From contig CAKSZE010000083.1 in NCBI GenBank assembly GCA_934525325.1, positions 1 to 5,217 on the forward strand: a stretch of 5,217 nt of DNA, read 5' to 3'. A model generated the notes under the pieces. That model ran no database searches. It had not been told where the DNA came from and saw only the letters and a list, made by a program, of their open reading frames with translations. A program made the position numbers and the translations under genes. Within the stretch, counting starts at the first letter, position 1. The number at the start of each line of letters is the position of its first letter. Of the stretch, positions 1 to 5,217 are shown one piece after another. Source of the stretch: an uncultured Faecalibacterium sp. (GTDB taxonomy: Bacteria > Bacillota > Clostridia > Oscillospirales > Ruminococcaceae).

Positions 1-785
1 AGGATGACGGCAAAGCAGGCGATGCAGACCGCAAGGTCGATATAGTCCTGCTTTTCGCAGCGCAGCACCTTCAGGCGGGTGCGGCCTGTGCCGCCGCGGT
101 AGCAGCGGCACTCCATGGCCATCGCCAGCTCGTCTGCGCGGCGGAACGCCGAGATGAACAGCGGGATGAGCACTGGCACCAGCGCCTTGACCCGGTCGGT
201 CATTTTGCCGGTGTCCAGCTGTGCGCCGCGCGCCTTCTGCGCGTTCATGATCTTATCCGTCTCCTCGATGAGGGTGGGGATAAAGCGCAGGGCGATGCTC
301 ATCATCATGGCAAGTTCGTGCACCGGGAAGTGCAGTTTGCCCAAGGGCTTGAGCAGCTGCTCAATGGCATCGGTCAGCACGATGGGGCTGGTGGTGTAGG
401 TAAGCAGGCTGGTGCCCGCGATGAGCGCCATCACGCGCACCGCCATCAGCACCGCGTAGCGCACGCCCTCGGCGTAGATGGTCAAGAACCAGAAATGCAC
501 CAGCGGGTCGCCCTCGCCGGAAACAAAGAAGAGGTTCAGCACCGCCGTGAACAGCACGATGGGCAGAATGGGCTTCAGGCTTTTGCCGATCATCTTGACC
601 GGAATTTTTGCCACCTTGTACATGACCCCCAAAAAGAGGATGGACAAAGTAAGCCCCAAGGGGTTGGAAGCTGCAAACAGCAGCACGATATAAGCGACCG
701 TCAGCACAAGCTTCAGTCTGGGGTCGAACCGGTGCACCAGACTGTTGCCCGGGAAGTGCTGACCGATGGTGATATCTCGCAGCAT
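1..785 (-). CDS. ecfT: ECF transporter transmembrane protein EcfT, 3' end missing
   Basis: EcfT is the membrane protein that couples ATP hydrolysis by EcfA1/EcfA2 to toppling of the substrate-binding S component. The frame runs from ATG at 785 to the left edge: 261 full codons with no stop. The family is about 265 residues, so only a few residues are missing. The N-terminus MLRDITIGQHFPGNSLVHRFDP has the family's Asp-Pro-Arg block (DPRLKL, 21-26). Hydrophobic segments suitable for membrane helices lie at about 27-40, 43-56, 72-88, 108-128, 202-214 and from 249. The long cytoplasmic coupling helices include the first Ala-Arg-Gly motif at 185-187 (NAQKARGAQLDTG). The second coupling motif is at 225-228 and reads E-C-R-C followed by YRGG; its Arg is kept while the flanking Ala and Gly are Cys. 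These arginine motifs dock in the grooves of the two ATPases. The gene overlaps ecfA2 by one base. The assignment is secure. Confidence 0.96.
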   Translation of the reverse strand, partial: MLRDITIGQHFPGNSLVHRFDPRLKLVLTVAYIVLLFAASNPLGLTLSILFLGVMYKVAKIPVKMIGKSLKPILPIVLFTAVLNLFFVSGEGDPLVHFWFLTIYAEGVRYAVLMAVRVMALIAGTSLLTYTTSPIVLTDAIEQLLKPLGKLHFPVHELAMMMSIALRFIPTLIEETDKIMNAQKARGAQLDTGKMTDRVKALVPVLIPLFISAFRRADELAMAMECRCYRGGTGRTRLKVLRCEKQDYIDLAVCIACFAVI

Positions 786-1699
786 CAGACAGCACCCCCT
801 TTCTGTGCAGCGCTGCGGGGCAGCACAAGGCTTTCCCCGGCATCGCGGCGGCGCTTGGCTTCCAGCAGGGTCTTGACCGCGTAGGGAACGGTATACACGT
901 CCGCCGGGACGTCCACCCCCATCTCCCGCAGCTTGAGGAAAATTTTCGTCACCTGCGGCACCGACAGCCCCAGTTCCAGCAGCTCCGGGGCGCGGGCAAA
1001 GATCTTTTCCACCGTGTCGTACATGGCAATTTTTTTGTTGCTCATCACCAGCACACGGTTGGCGTACTTGGCGATATCCTCCATGCTGTGGGACACCAGC
1101 AGCACGGTGGTGCCGGTCTTTTTGTGGTACTCCTTCACCTCGGAAAGGATATCGTCCCGTCCCTCCGGGTCAAGCCCGGCGGCGGGCTCGTCCAGCACAA
1201 GGATGCGGGGCTTCATGGCCATGACGCCTGCCACCGCCACCCGGCGCTTCTGACCGCCGGAAAGCTCAAAGGGGCTGCGCTCCAAAAGCGCCGGGTCTAA
1301 ACCTACAAAGTCTGCGGCTTCGTGGACGCGGCGGTCTACCTCGGCTTCGTCCAAGCCCATGTTCTTCGGGCCGAAAGCGATGTCCTTGTAGCAGGTCTCC
1401 TCAAACAGCTGGTATTCCGGGTACTGGAACACAAGGCCGGTAAGGAAGCGGAAATCCCGGATCTTTTCCGGGTCTGCCCACAGGTCGCGGCCATCAATGA
1501 AAATTTTGCCGCTGGTAGGCTTATTCAGGCCGTTCATGTGGGTGATGAGGGTGCTTTTGCCGGAGCCGGTGGCTCCGATGATGCCCACAAAATCGCCCTC
1601 TTCTACGGTAAAGCTTACGTCATCCAGCGCGGTCACTGCGGTGGGCAGGCCGGGGTTATAGACGTAGCTCAGATGTTCTACCTTAATGATATCTGCCAT
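785..1699 (-). CDS. ecfA2: ECF transporter ATPase EcfA2
   Basis: This is the second, distinct ATPase of the ECF module; it pairs with EcfA1 and drives EcfT and the S component. The 304 residues contain Walker A GATGSGKST (42-50, K48), Q-loop FQYPEYQLF (Q92), signature LSGGQKRR (146-153), Walker B RILVLDEP (165-172, E171), D-loop AGLDPEG (174-180) and H-loop H204. The phrase FQYPEYQLFEETCYKDIAFGP and the DEPAAGLD form identify the EcfA2/CbiO2 side, complementary to the DEAT form in EcfA1. The C-terminal domain (about 230-285, LSVPQVTKIFLKLREMG) is the EcfA dimerisation region. A basic tail of about 20 residues after 283 looks disordered and makes the protein a little longer than the usual 280-290. 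The frame extends upstream to 1750, but those 17 residues overlap the ecfA1 3' end and lack a better ribosome site. The stop overlaps the ecfT start by one base (TGATG). Confidence 0.95.
   Translation of the reverse strand: MADIIKVEHLSYVYNPGLPTAVTALDDVSFTVEEGDFVGIIGATGSGKSTLITHMNGLNKPTSGKIFIDGRDLWADPEKIRDFRFLTGLVFQYPEYQLFEETCYKDIAFGPKNMGLDEAEVDRRVHEAADFVGLDPALLERSPFELSGGQKRRVAVAGVMAMKPRILVLDEPAAGLDPEGRDDILSEVKEYHKKTGTTVLLVSHSMEDIAKYANRVLVMSNKKIAMYDTVEKIFARAPELLELGLSVPQVTKIFLKLREMGVDVPADVYTVPYAVKTLLEAKRRRDAGESLVLPRSAAQKGGAV
795..801 (-). promoter_or_regulatory. ecfT ribosome binding site inside ecfA2
   Basis: The sense strand reads AAGGGGG nine bases before the ecfT ATG, within the last codons of ecfA2. 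It is the same heptamer as the ecfA2 site. With the TGATG stop/start overlap it supports coupled translation and the start at 785. Confidence 0.8.
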
Positions 1700-1707
1700 T
1701 TCGTCCG

Positions 1708-1712
1708 CCCCC

Positions 1713-1714
<2 letters not shown>
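1708..1714 (-). promoter_or_regulatory. ecfA2 ribosome binding site overlapping the ecfA1 stop
   Basis: The sense strand reads AAGGGGG, whose first two bases are the last two of the ecfA1 TAA stop codon. Eight bases separate it from the ATG at 1699. This fixes the ecfA2 start downstream of the longer open frame and suggests translational coupling with ecfA1. Confidence 0.8.
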
Positions 1715-2552
<838 letters not shown>

Positions 2553-2561
2553 GCTTTGTTT

Positions 2562-2567
2562 CTCTTT
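2562..2567 (-). promoter_or_regulatory. weak ribosome binding site of ecfA1
   Basis: The sense strand reads AAAGAG nine bases before the ATG at 2552, inside a purine-rich stretch. It is clearly weaker than the GGAGG-type or AAGGGGG sites of the other genes here. The start is supported mainly by protein family alignment, since MSDTILTAENLKFRY is a normal EcfA1 N-terminus. Confidence 0.55.
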
Positions 2568-2577
2568 CTGGTGGTGC

Positions 2578-2602
2578 GCCCCTCCGAAAGGGGCTGTACC
2601 CC
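2578..2602 (-). promoter_or_regulatory. alternative G4/C4 hairpins in the ecfA1 leader
   Basis: GCCCCT (2578-2583) and AGGGGC (2589-2594) form a perfect six-base-pair hairpin with a five-base loop. The inner G4 block (2590-2593 on the plus strand) can instead pair with C4 at 2599-2602 across a five-base loop. Only one of the two can form at a time. They end about 25 bases before the ecfA1 start codon and do not cover the purine-rich ribosome binding site. A regulatory role is possible but unproven. Confidence 0.35.
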
Positions 2603-2632
2603 ATTCTTGAATTTTTTGCTTTTTCAGAATGG
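2601..2632. repeat. inverted repeat with AT-rich loop
   Basis: CCATTCT (2601-2607) pairs with AGAATGG (2626-2632). The stem can extend by GAA/TTC (2609-2611 with 2623-2625) if one base is bulged. The loop is T-rich on the plus strand and A-rich on the sense strand. It lies about 50 bp upstream of the ecfA1 start. No function is assigned. Confidence 0.42.
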
Positions 2633-2633
2633 C

Positions 2634-2645
2634 CGCCTTAAGGCG
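2634..2645. repeat. 12-bp perfect palindrome
   Basis: The sequence CGCCTTAAGGCG is a perfect 12-bp dyad in the gap upstream of ecfA1. As RNA it could make only a four-base-pair stem with a TTAA loop; as DNA it could be a small operator-like dyad. It lies next to the arm of the 2601-2632 inverted repeat. Function is unknown. Confidence 0.4.
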
Positions 2646-2657
2646 ACCCCTCCCGTG

Positions 2658-2696
2658 AAAATGCGTTTGGAGCACGCCGCAGCGTGCGACAAACGC
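2658..2696 (-). terminator. possible intrinsic terminator or conserved hairpin after the methyltransferase gene
   Basis: On the plus strand GCGTTTG (2663-2669) pairs with CAAACGC (2690-2696) and GCACGC (2672-2677) pairs with GCGTGC (2682-2687). The two stems are separated by a symmetric two-base internal loop, with a four-base apical loop at 2678-2681. On the sense (minus) strand the apical loop is UGCG closed by C-G, a member of the stable UNCG tetraloop type. The stem is followed by ATTTTC, so the U run is only four bases long. The strong stem and its position after the gene favour a terminator, while the short U run argues against an efficient one. It may instead be part of a dispersed intergenic repeat. 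Confidence 0.42.
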
Positions 2697-2719
2697 GAAA
2701 TTAAAAATCTATTTTCCGC

Positions 2720-2753
2720 TGAATATGGCCAGAGCAAAGCGGAGGCCATTTCA
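2720..2753 (-). repeat. imperfect hairpin just downstream of the methyltransferase gene
   Basis: On the plus strand TGAA and ATGGCC (2720-2723, 2725-2730) pair with GGCCAT and TTCA (2744-2749, 2750-2753). This gives ten base pairs with one bulged base at 2724 and a 13-base loop. The hairpin begins 16 bp after the methyltransferase stop. No T run follows on the sense strand, so it is not a typical intrinsic terminator. It competes with another pairing, TCCGCT (2715-2720) with AGCGGA (2738-2743). Confidence 0.5.
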
Positions 2754-2768
2754 ATCGTTTCGGCTTAT

Positions 2769-3644
2769 TTATTCTTCCCAAATAGCGGTGGCACCGCAGG
2801 GCACCACGCCGCCGGTGGCAGACACCGGCAGGCCGATCTCGTCGCAGCTGGTTTTTCCGCCAAAGCGGGGCACCAGCGTGGTCTTGAGCATATACTCCAT
2901 GACCGCCGGGGACAGGCCGGTGGTGTAGCTGTTGACCGCAAAGAACAGCGGGGTATCGCTGAGCACCTCTTCGCACTGGCTAATGAGGTCGTAGATGCAG
3001 TCCTCCAGCTTCCAGATCTCGCCGCCGGGGCCGCGCCCGTAGCTGGGCGGGTCCATGATGATGCCGTCGTAGGTGTTGCCGCGGCGCTTTTCCCGCGCCA
3101 CGAACTTGGCGCAGTCGTCCACCAGCCAGCGGATGGGCTTATCGGTCAGGCCGCTTGCCACGGCGTTGTCCTTGCCCCATGCCACGATGCCCTTGGAGGC
3201 ATCCACATGGCAGACGGTAGCACCGGCAGCGGCGCAGGCCAGCGTAGCGCCGCCGGTGTAACCGAAGAGGTTCAGCACCTTCACCGGGCGGTTCGCGGCG
3301 CGGATCTTCTGCTGGTACCACGCCCAGTTGACCGCCTGCTCCGGGAACACGCCGGTGTGCTTGAAGCCGGTGGGGCTGACGATGAGGGTCAGCTTGTCCT
3401 CCCCCTCGCCGCAGCTGATCTTCCACTTTTCCGGCAGACGGCGGCGGTACTCCCACTCGCCGCCGCCCTGATTGGAGCGGTGGTAGATGGCATCTGCCTT
3501 TGCCCACAGGGGGCTTTGCTTGGGGGTCTTCCACACCACCTGCGGGTCGGGGCGGATGAGCAAAGTCTCTCCCCAGCGTTCCAGCCGGTTGCCGTCGGTG
3601 GCATCCAGCAGTTCGTAGTCTTTCCAAGTATCTGCAGGGCGCAT
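2769..3644 (-). CDS. class I SAM-dependent methyltransferase, RlmI-like family without PUA domain
   Basis: This 291-residue protein is predicted to transfer a methyl group from S-adenosylmethionine; the substrate is unknown and RNA is the family-based guess. Residues 1-115 form a strand-rich N-terminal part ending in the family block FKHTGVFPEQAVNW (94-107). The Rossmann-like catalytic domain follows. Its SAM-binding motif I is LNLFGYTGGATLACAAAGA (124-142), and the acidic residue of the next strand is D148 (HVDASKG). An LVDDCAKFV segment (174-182) would place D177 near the adenine. The motif IV equivalent is DPPSYGRG (198-205). The N-terminal PUA domain of E. coli RlmI is absent. The segment where RlmI carries its catalytic cysteine reads AVNSYTTGLS (236-245) with no Cys, so m5C chemistry is doubtful. 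Similar short proteins in alphaproteobacteria and Clostridia are usually annotated only as SAM-dependent methyltransferase (from memory). The gene follows ruvB on the same strand and is followed by a structured non-coding gap. The fold is certain; the target is not. Confidence 0.9.
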   Translation of the reverse strand: MRPADTWKDYELLDATDGNRLERWGETLLIRPDPQVVWKTPKQSPLWAKADAIYHRSNQGGGEWEYRRRLPEKWKISCGEGEDKLTLIVSPTGFKHTGVFPEQAVNWAWYQQKIRAANRPVKVLNLFGYTGGATLACAAAGATVCHVDASKGIVAWGKDNAVASGLTDKPIRWLVDDCAKFVAREKRRGNTYDGIIMDPPSYGRGPGGEIWKLEDCIYDLISQCEEVLSDTPLFFAVNSYTTGLSPAVMEYMLKTTLVPRFGGKTSCDEIGLPVSATGGVVPCGATAIWEE

Positions 3645-3649
3645 AGCGT

Positions 3650-3656
3650 CCTCCTT
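3650..3656 (-). promoter_or_regulatory. ribosome binding site of the methyltransferase gene
   Basis: The sense strand reads AAGGAGG with five bases (ACGCT) before the ATG at 3644. It is a perfect anti-Shine-Dalgarno match in the 37-bp gap after ruvB. It fixes the start and implies efficient translation from a ruvAB read-through transcript. Confidence 0.88.
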
Positions 3657-3681
3657 CCGTTTAATTCCTTTATATGATAGG

Positions 3682-4737
3682 TCAGAACAGGCTCTGCTGG
3701 CCGTTTTCCTCGGCGCTGCCGGTCTCCGGGGCTTTCATGCCCAGATGCTCGTAGGCAAGGCGGGTGGCGCAGCGTCCGCGGGGGGTGCGGGTCAAAAAGC
3801 CCATCTGCATCAGATACGGCTCGCACAGGTCTTCCAGCGTGACGGCTTCCTCGCCCAGCGCGGCAGCCAGCGTTTCCAGACCCACCGGCCCGCCGTTGTA
3901 CATCTCGATGATAGCGCGCAGCAGGCTGCGGTCTAGCTCGTCCAGACCCAGCGCGTCCACGTCCATCCGCTTGAGCCCCAGCAGCGCCACGTCCTGATCG
4001 ATGATGCCGTCGCCCAGCACGGTGGCAAAGTCGCGGATGCGCTTCAAAAAGCGGTTCGCTACGCGGGGGGTGCCACGGCTGCACTTTGCCAGTTCGTAAG
4101 CGCCTTCCGGGGTGATGGGCTGATCCAGAATGCCCGCCGACCGCATGATGATGCGGGAAAGTTCGTCCGGGCTGTACAGCTCCAGCTTGAGCAGCACACC
4201 GAAGCGGTCGCGCAGGGGGCCGGTGATCTGTCCGGCGCGGGTGGTAGCGCCCACCAGCGTGAACCGGGGCAGATTGATGCGGATGCTCTGGGCGCTGGGG
4301 CCCTTGCCGATCATGATATCCAGCGCGTAGTCCTCCAGCGCCGGATACAGCACCTCTTCCACCTGCCGGGACAGGCGGTGGATCTCATCGATGAACAGCA
4401 CATCGCCCTCCTGCAGGTTGGTCAGCAGGGCGGCAAGGTCGCCGGGCTTCTCGATGGCCGGGCCGCTGGTGATGCGGATCTGCACCCCCATCTCGTTGGC
4501 GATGATGCCCGCCAGCGTGGTCTTGCCCAGACCCGGCGGGCCGTAGAGCAGGATGTGGTCCACCGGCTCGCCCCGGCGCTTGGCGGCTTCCAGATAGATT
4601 TTAAGGTTCTGCTTGGCCTTTTCCTGCCCGATGTAGTCCTCCAGATGCTGCGGGCGGAGGTTATTTTCCTCACTGTCCGCCGGGGTCATGACGGGCTGCA
4701 TCATTTTTGCGCCGTACAGCGCGGTATCGTCCTGCAT
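3682..4737 (-). CDS. ruvB: Holliday junction branch migration ATPase RuvB
   Basis: RuvB is the AAA+ hexameric motor that pumps duplex DNA through RuvA-bound Holliday junctions using ATP. At 351 residues it is complete and slightly longer than the usual 330-345. The family N-terminal block [12 protein letters not shown] is at 27-38. Walker A is GPPGLGKTT (66-74, K72) and Walker B is LFIDEIHRL (114-122, D117/E118). Sensor 1 is GATTRAG (163-169), and the arginine-finger segment GPLRDRFG is at 173-180. Sensor 2 is RGTPRVANR (221-229). The C-terminal winged helix includes [15 protein letters not shown] (283-297) and [10 protein letters not shown] (313-322). A short acidic, disordered-looking tail follows and ends in QQSLF, which resembles a sliding-clamp binding peptide (see findings). 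The start at 4737 is set by AGGAGG six bases upstream. The gene lies 3 bp after ruvA and 37 bp before the methyltransferase gene, so all three are probably co-transcribed. All catalytic residues are present. Confidence 0.99.
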   Translation of the reverse strand: MQDDTALYGAKMMQPVMTPADSEENNLRPQHLEDYIGQEKAKQNLKIYLEAAKRRGEPVDHILLYGPPGLGKTTLAGIIANEMGVQIRITSGPAIEKPGDLAALLTNLQEGDVLFIDEIHRLSRQVEEVLYPALEDYALDIMIGKGPSAQSIRINLPRFTLVGATTRAGQITGPLRDRFGVLLKLELYSPDELSRIIMRSAGILDQPITPEGAYELAKCSRGTPRVANRFLKRIRDFATVLGDGIIDQDVALLGLKRMDVDALGLDELDRSLLRAIIEMYNGGPVGLETLAAALGEEAVTLEDLCEPYLMQMGFLTRTPRGRCATRLAYEHLGMKAPETGSAEENGQQSLF

Positions 4738-4740
4738 TGC

Positions 4741-5217
4741 TTACCTCCTGCCTGCCATGCTGCGCAAGGCCAGCTTGATGATCTCTTCCACCGGCAGCGC
4801 GGCATCGATCTTTGCGATGGCCAGCGCCGCCTCGCTCTGGCTGTACCCCAGCGACACCAGCGCCGCAATGGCCTGTGCGCTGCTTTGGGTCGCGGGCGTG
4901 TCGGCGGCAGAGCCCGCCACATCCTCCAGCGAGATGCCGTCCACAAAGCCCTTCGCCACCTTATCCTTCAGTTCCAGCACGATGCGCTGCGCCAGCTTGG
5001 GGCCCACGCCGGAAGCAGCCTTGAAGGCCTTGTGGTCCCCCGCCGAGATGGCCAGCGCCACCCGCTGCGGCTCCATGACGCTGAGGATGGCAAGCCCCAC
5101 CTTGGGGCCCACGCCGGACACGGCGGTCAGCATCTCAAAGCAGGCCTGCTGCTCCTCGGTGGCAAAGCCGTACAGGCTCACATCGTTCTCGGTCACGCTC
5201 ATCACGGTGTACAGGGT
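4741..5217 (-). CDS. ruvA: Holliday junction branch migration protein RuvA, 5' end missing
   Basis: RuvA binds four-way DNA junctions as a tetramer and loads the RuvB motor on the two opposite arms for branch migration in recombination and fork repair. The frame is open to the right window edge, leaving 158 residues plus stop; RuvA is normally about 200 residues, so roughly 45 N-terminal residues of the OB-fold domain lie outside. The visible part begins with the end of the OB fold (LYGFATEEQQ, about residues 15-24 of the fragment). Two helix-hairpin-helix motifs follow, around SGVGPKVG (34-41) and SGVGPKLA (69-76), which contact the DNA backbone. After a variable linker (about 93-114) comes the C-terminal three-helix domain (about 115-153, ALVSLGYSQSEA) that binds RuvB. 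The internal GTG at 5205 and ATG at 5202 are not the start, because the upstream codons continue the RuvA fold. The last codons AGG AGG also serve as the ruvB ribosome binding site. The identification is very secure. Confidence 0.97.
   Translation of the reverse strand, partial: TLYTVMSVTENDVSLYGFATEEQQACFEMLTAVSGVGPKVGLAILSVMEPQRVALAISAGDHKAFKAASGVGPKLAQRIVLELKDKVAKGFVDGISLEDVAGSAADTPATQSSAQAIAALVSLGYSQSEAALAIAKIDAALPVEEIIKLALRSMAGRR
4744..4749 (-). promoter_or_regulatory. ruvB ribosome binding site inside ruvA
   Basis: The sense strand reads AGGAGG, directly followed by the ruvA stop TAA and then GCA before the ruvB ATG, so the spacing is six bases. The site is a perfect match to the anti-Shine-Dalgarno and encodes the terminal Arg-Arg of RuvA. 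It fixes the ruvB start at 4737 and suggests translational coupling of ruvA and ruvB. Confidence 0.9.

Larger units (their letters stand above)
2553..2768. other. structured non-coding gap between the ruv/methyltransferase and ecf units
   Basis: No protein with recognisable features is encoded in these 216 bp. The sequence is unlike its coding neighbours: AT-rich tracts (2608-2625, 2697-2716) alternate with at least five inverted repeats. These are 2578-2594, 2601-2632, 2634-2645, 2663-2696 and 2720-2753. The minus-strand frame of ecfA1 happens to stay open back to a GTG at 2675, but the translated stretch has no ABC-ATPase similarity. The gap probably holds the end of the upstream transcript and the leader or promoter of ecfA1. 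I could not assign a convincing promoter or a known riboswitch class. Confidence 0.75.

Noticed and set aside
361..843. Minus-strand open frame of 160 codons overlapping ecfT and the ecfA2 end
   Set aside because: It is in another frame from both real genes. The ecfT frame from 785 gives a full EcfT with its motifs, and this frame shows none.
2553..2675. N-terminal extension of EcfA1 by 41 residues to a GTG at 2675
   Set aside because: The extra residues have no ABC similarity and would be encoded by the inverted-repeat region. The ATG at 2552 gives a normal EcfA1 start.
2715..2749. Pseudoknot formed by TCCGCT/AGCGGA together with ATGGCC/GGCCAT
   Set aside because: The two downstream arms are directly adjacent and the linker between the upstream arms is only four bases, too short to span the joined helix. 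These are more likely alternative stems.
2690..2754. Promoter for ecfA1, with TTGAAA on the minus strand (2749-2754) as a -35 box
   Set aside because: TTGAAA is a good -35 match, but the nearest acceptable -10-like hexamer lies about 21 bases away, and the AT-rich TAGATT/TTTAAT stretches do not give a 16-18 base spacing either. A promoter in the gap is likely but I cannot place it.
2556..3677. Long plus-strand open frame of 373 codons, antisense to the methyltransferase gene and the gap
   Set aside because: It has no recognisable protein motif, its composition is that of a GC-rich antisense shadow, and it runs through the hairpin region. The minus-strand methyltransferase motifs explain the sequence.

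Overview
The window is a GC-rich stretch of bacterial chromosome in which every supported gene lies on the minus strand. In transcription order (right to left) it holds the 3' three quarters of ruvA, complete ruvB, a complete class I SAM-dependent methyltransferase gene, a 216-bp non-coding gap, then ecfA1, ecfA2 and all but the last few codons of ecfT. Strong GGAGG-type ribosome binding sites, high G+C at third codon positions and the clostridial style of the Ecf and Ruv proteins suggest a high-GC Clostridia member, most plausibly Oscillospiraceae/Ruminococcaceae such as Faecalibacterium. The genus is inferred from memory of such sequences and was not tested by a search.

Right part (3645-5217): ruvA and ruvB are 3 bp apart, and the ruvB Shine-Dalgarno sequence is formed by the last two sense codons of ruvA. 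RuvA and RuvB form the Holliday-junction branch-migration motor. The methyltransferase gene starts 37 bp after ruvB behind a perfect Shine-Dalgarno and is probably co-transcribed. It belongs to the RlmI-like (COG1092-type) group but lacks a PUA domain, and its substrate is unknown.

Middle (2553-2768): this gap separates the ruv/methyltransferase unit from the ecf unit. It is packed with inverted repeats: an elaborate hairpin that may terminate the upstream unit, a 12-bp palindrome, and alternative G4/C4 pairings close to the ecfA1 start. It could be a small palindromic intergenic repeat element, a terminator plus leader, or both.

Left part (1-2552): ecfA1-ecfA2-ecfT encodes the shared energising module of group II ECF vitamin/micronutrient importers: two different ATPases and the transmembrane coupling protein. 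ecfA1 and ecfA2 are 13 bp apart and ecfA2 overlaps ecfT by 1 bp (TGATG), so this is a tight operon. No substrate-binding S component is encoded here, as expected for a module shared by S components encoded elsewhere.

The content is mostly housekeeping and I do not see a new multi-gene system. The points most worth a second look are a sliding-clamp-like pentapeptide at the very C-terminus of RuvB, the structured 216-bp gap, and the methyltransferase of unknown target.
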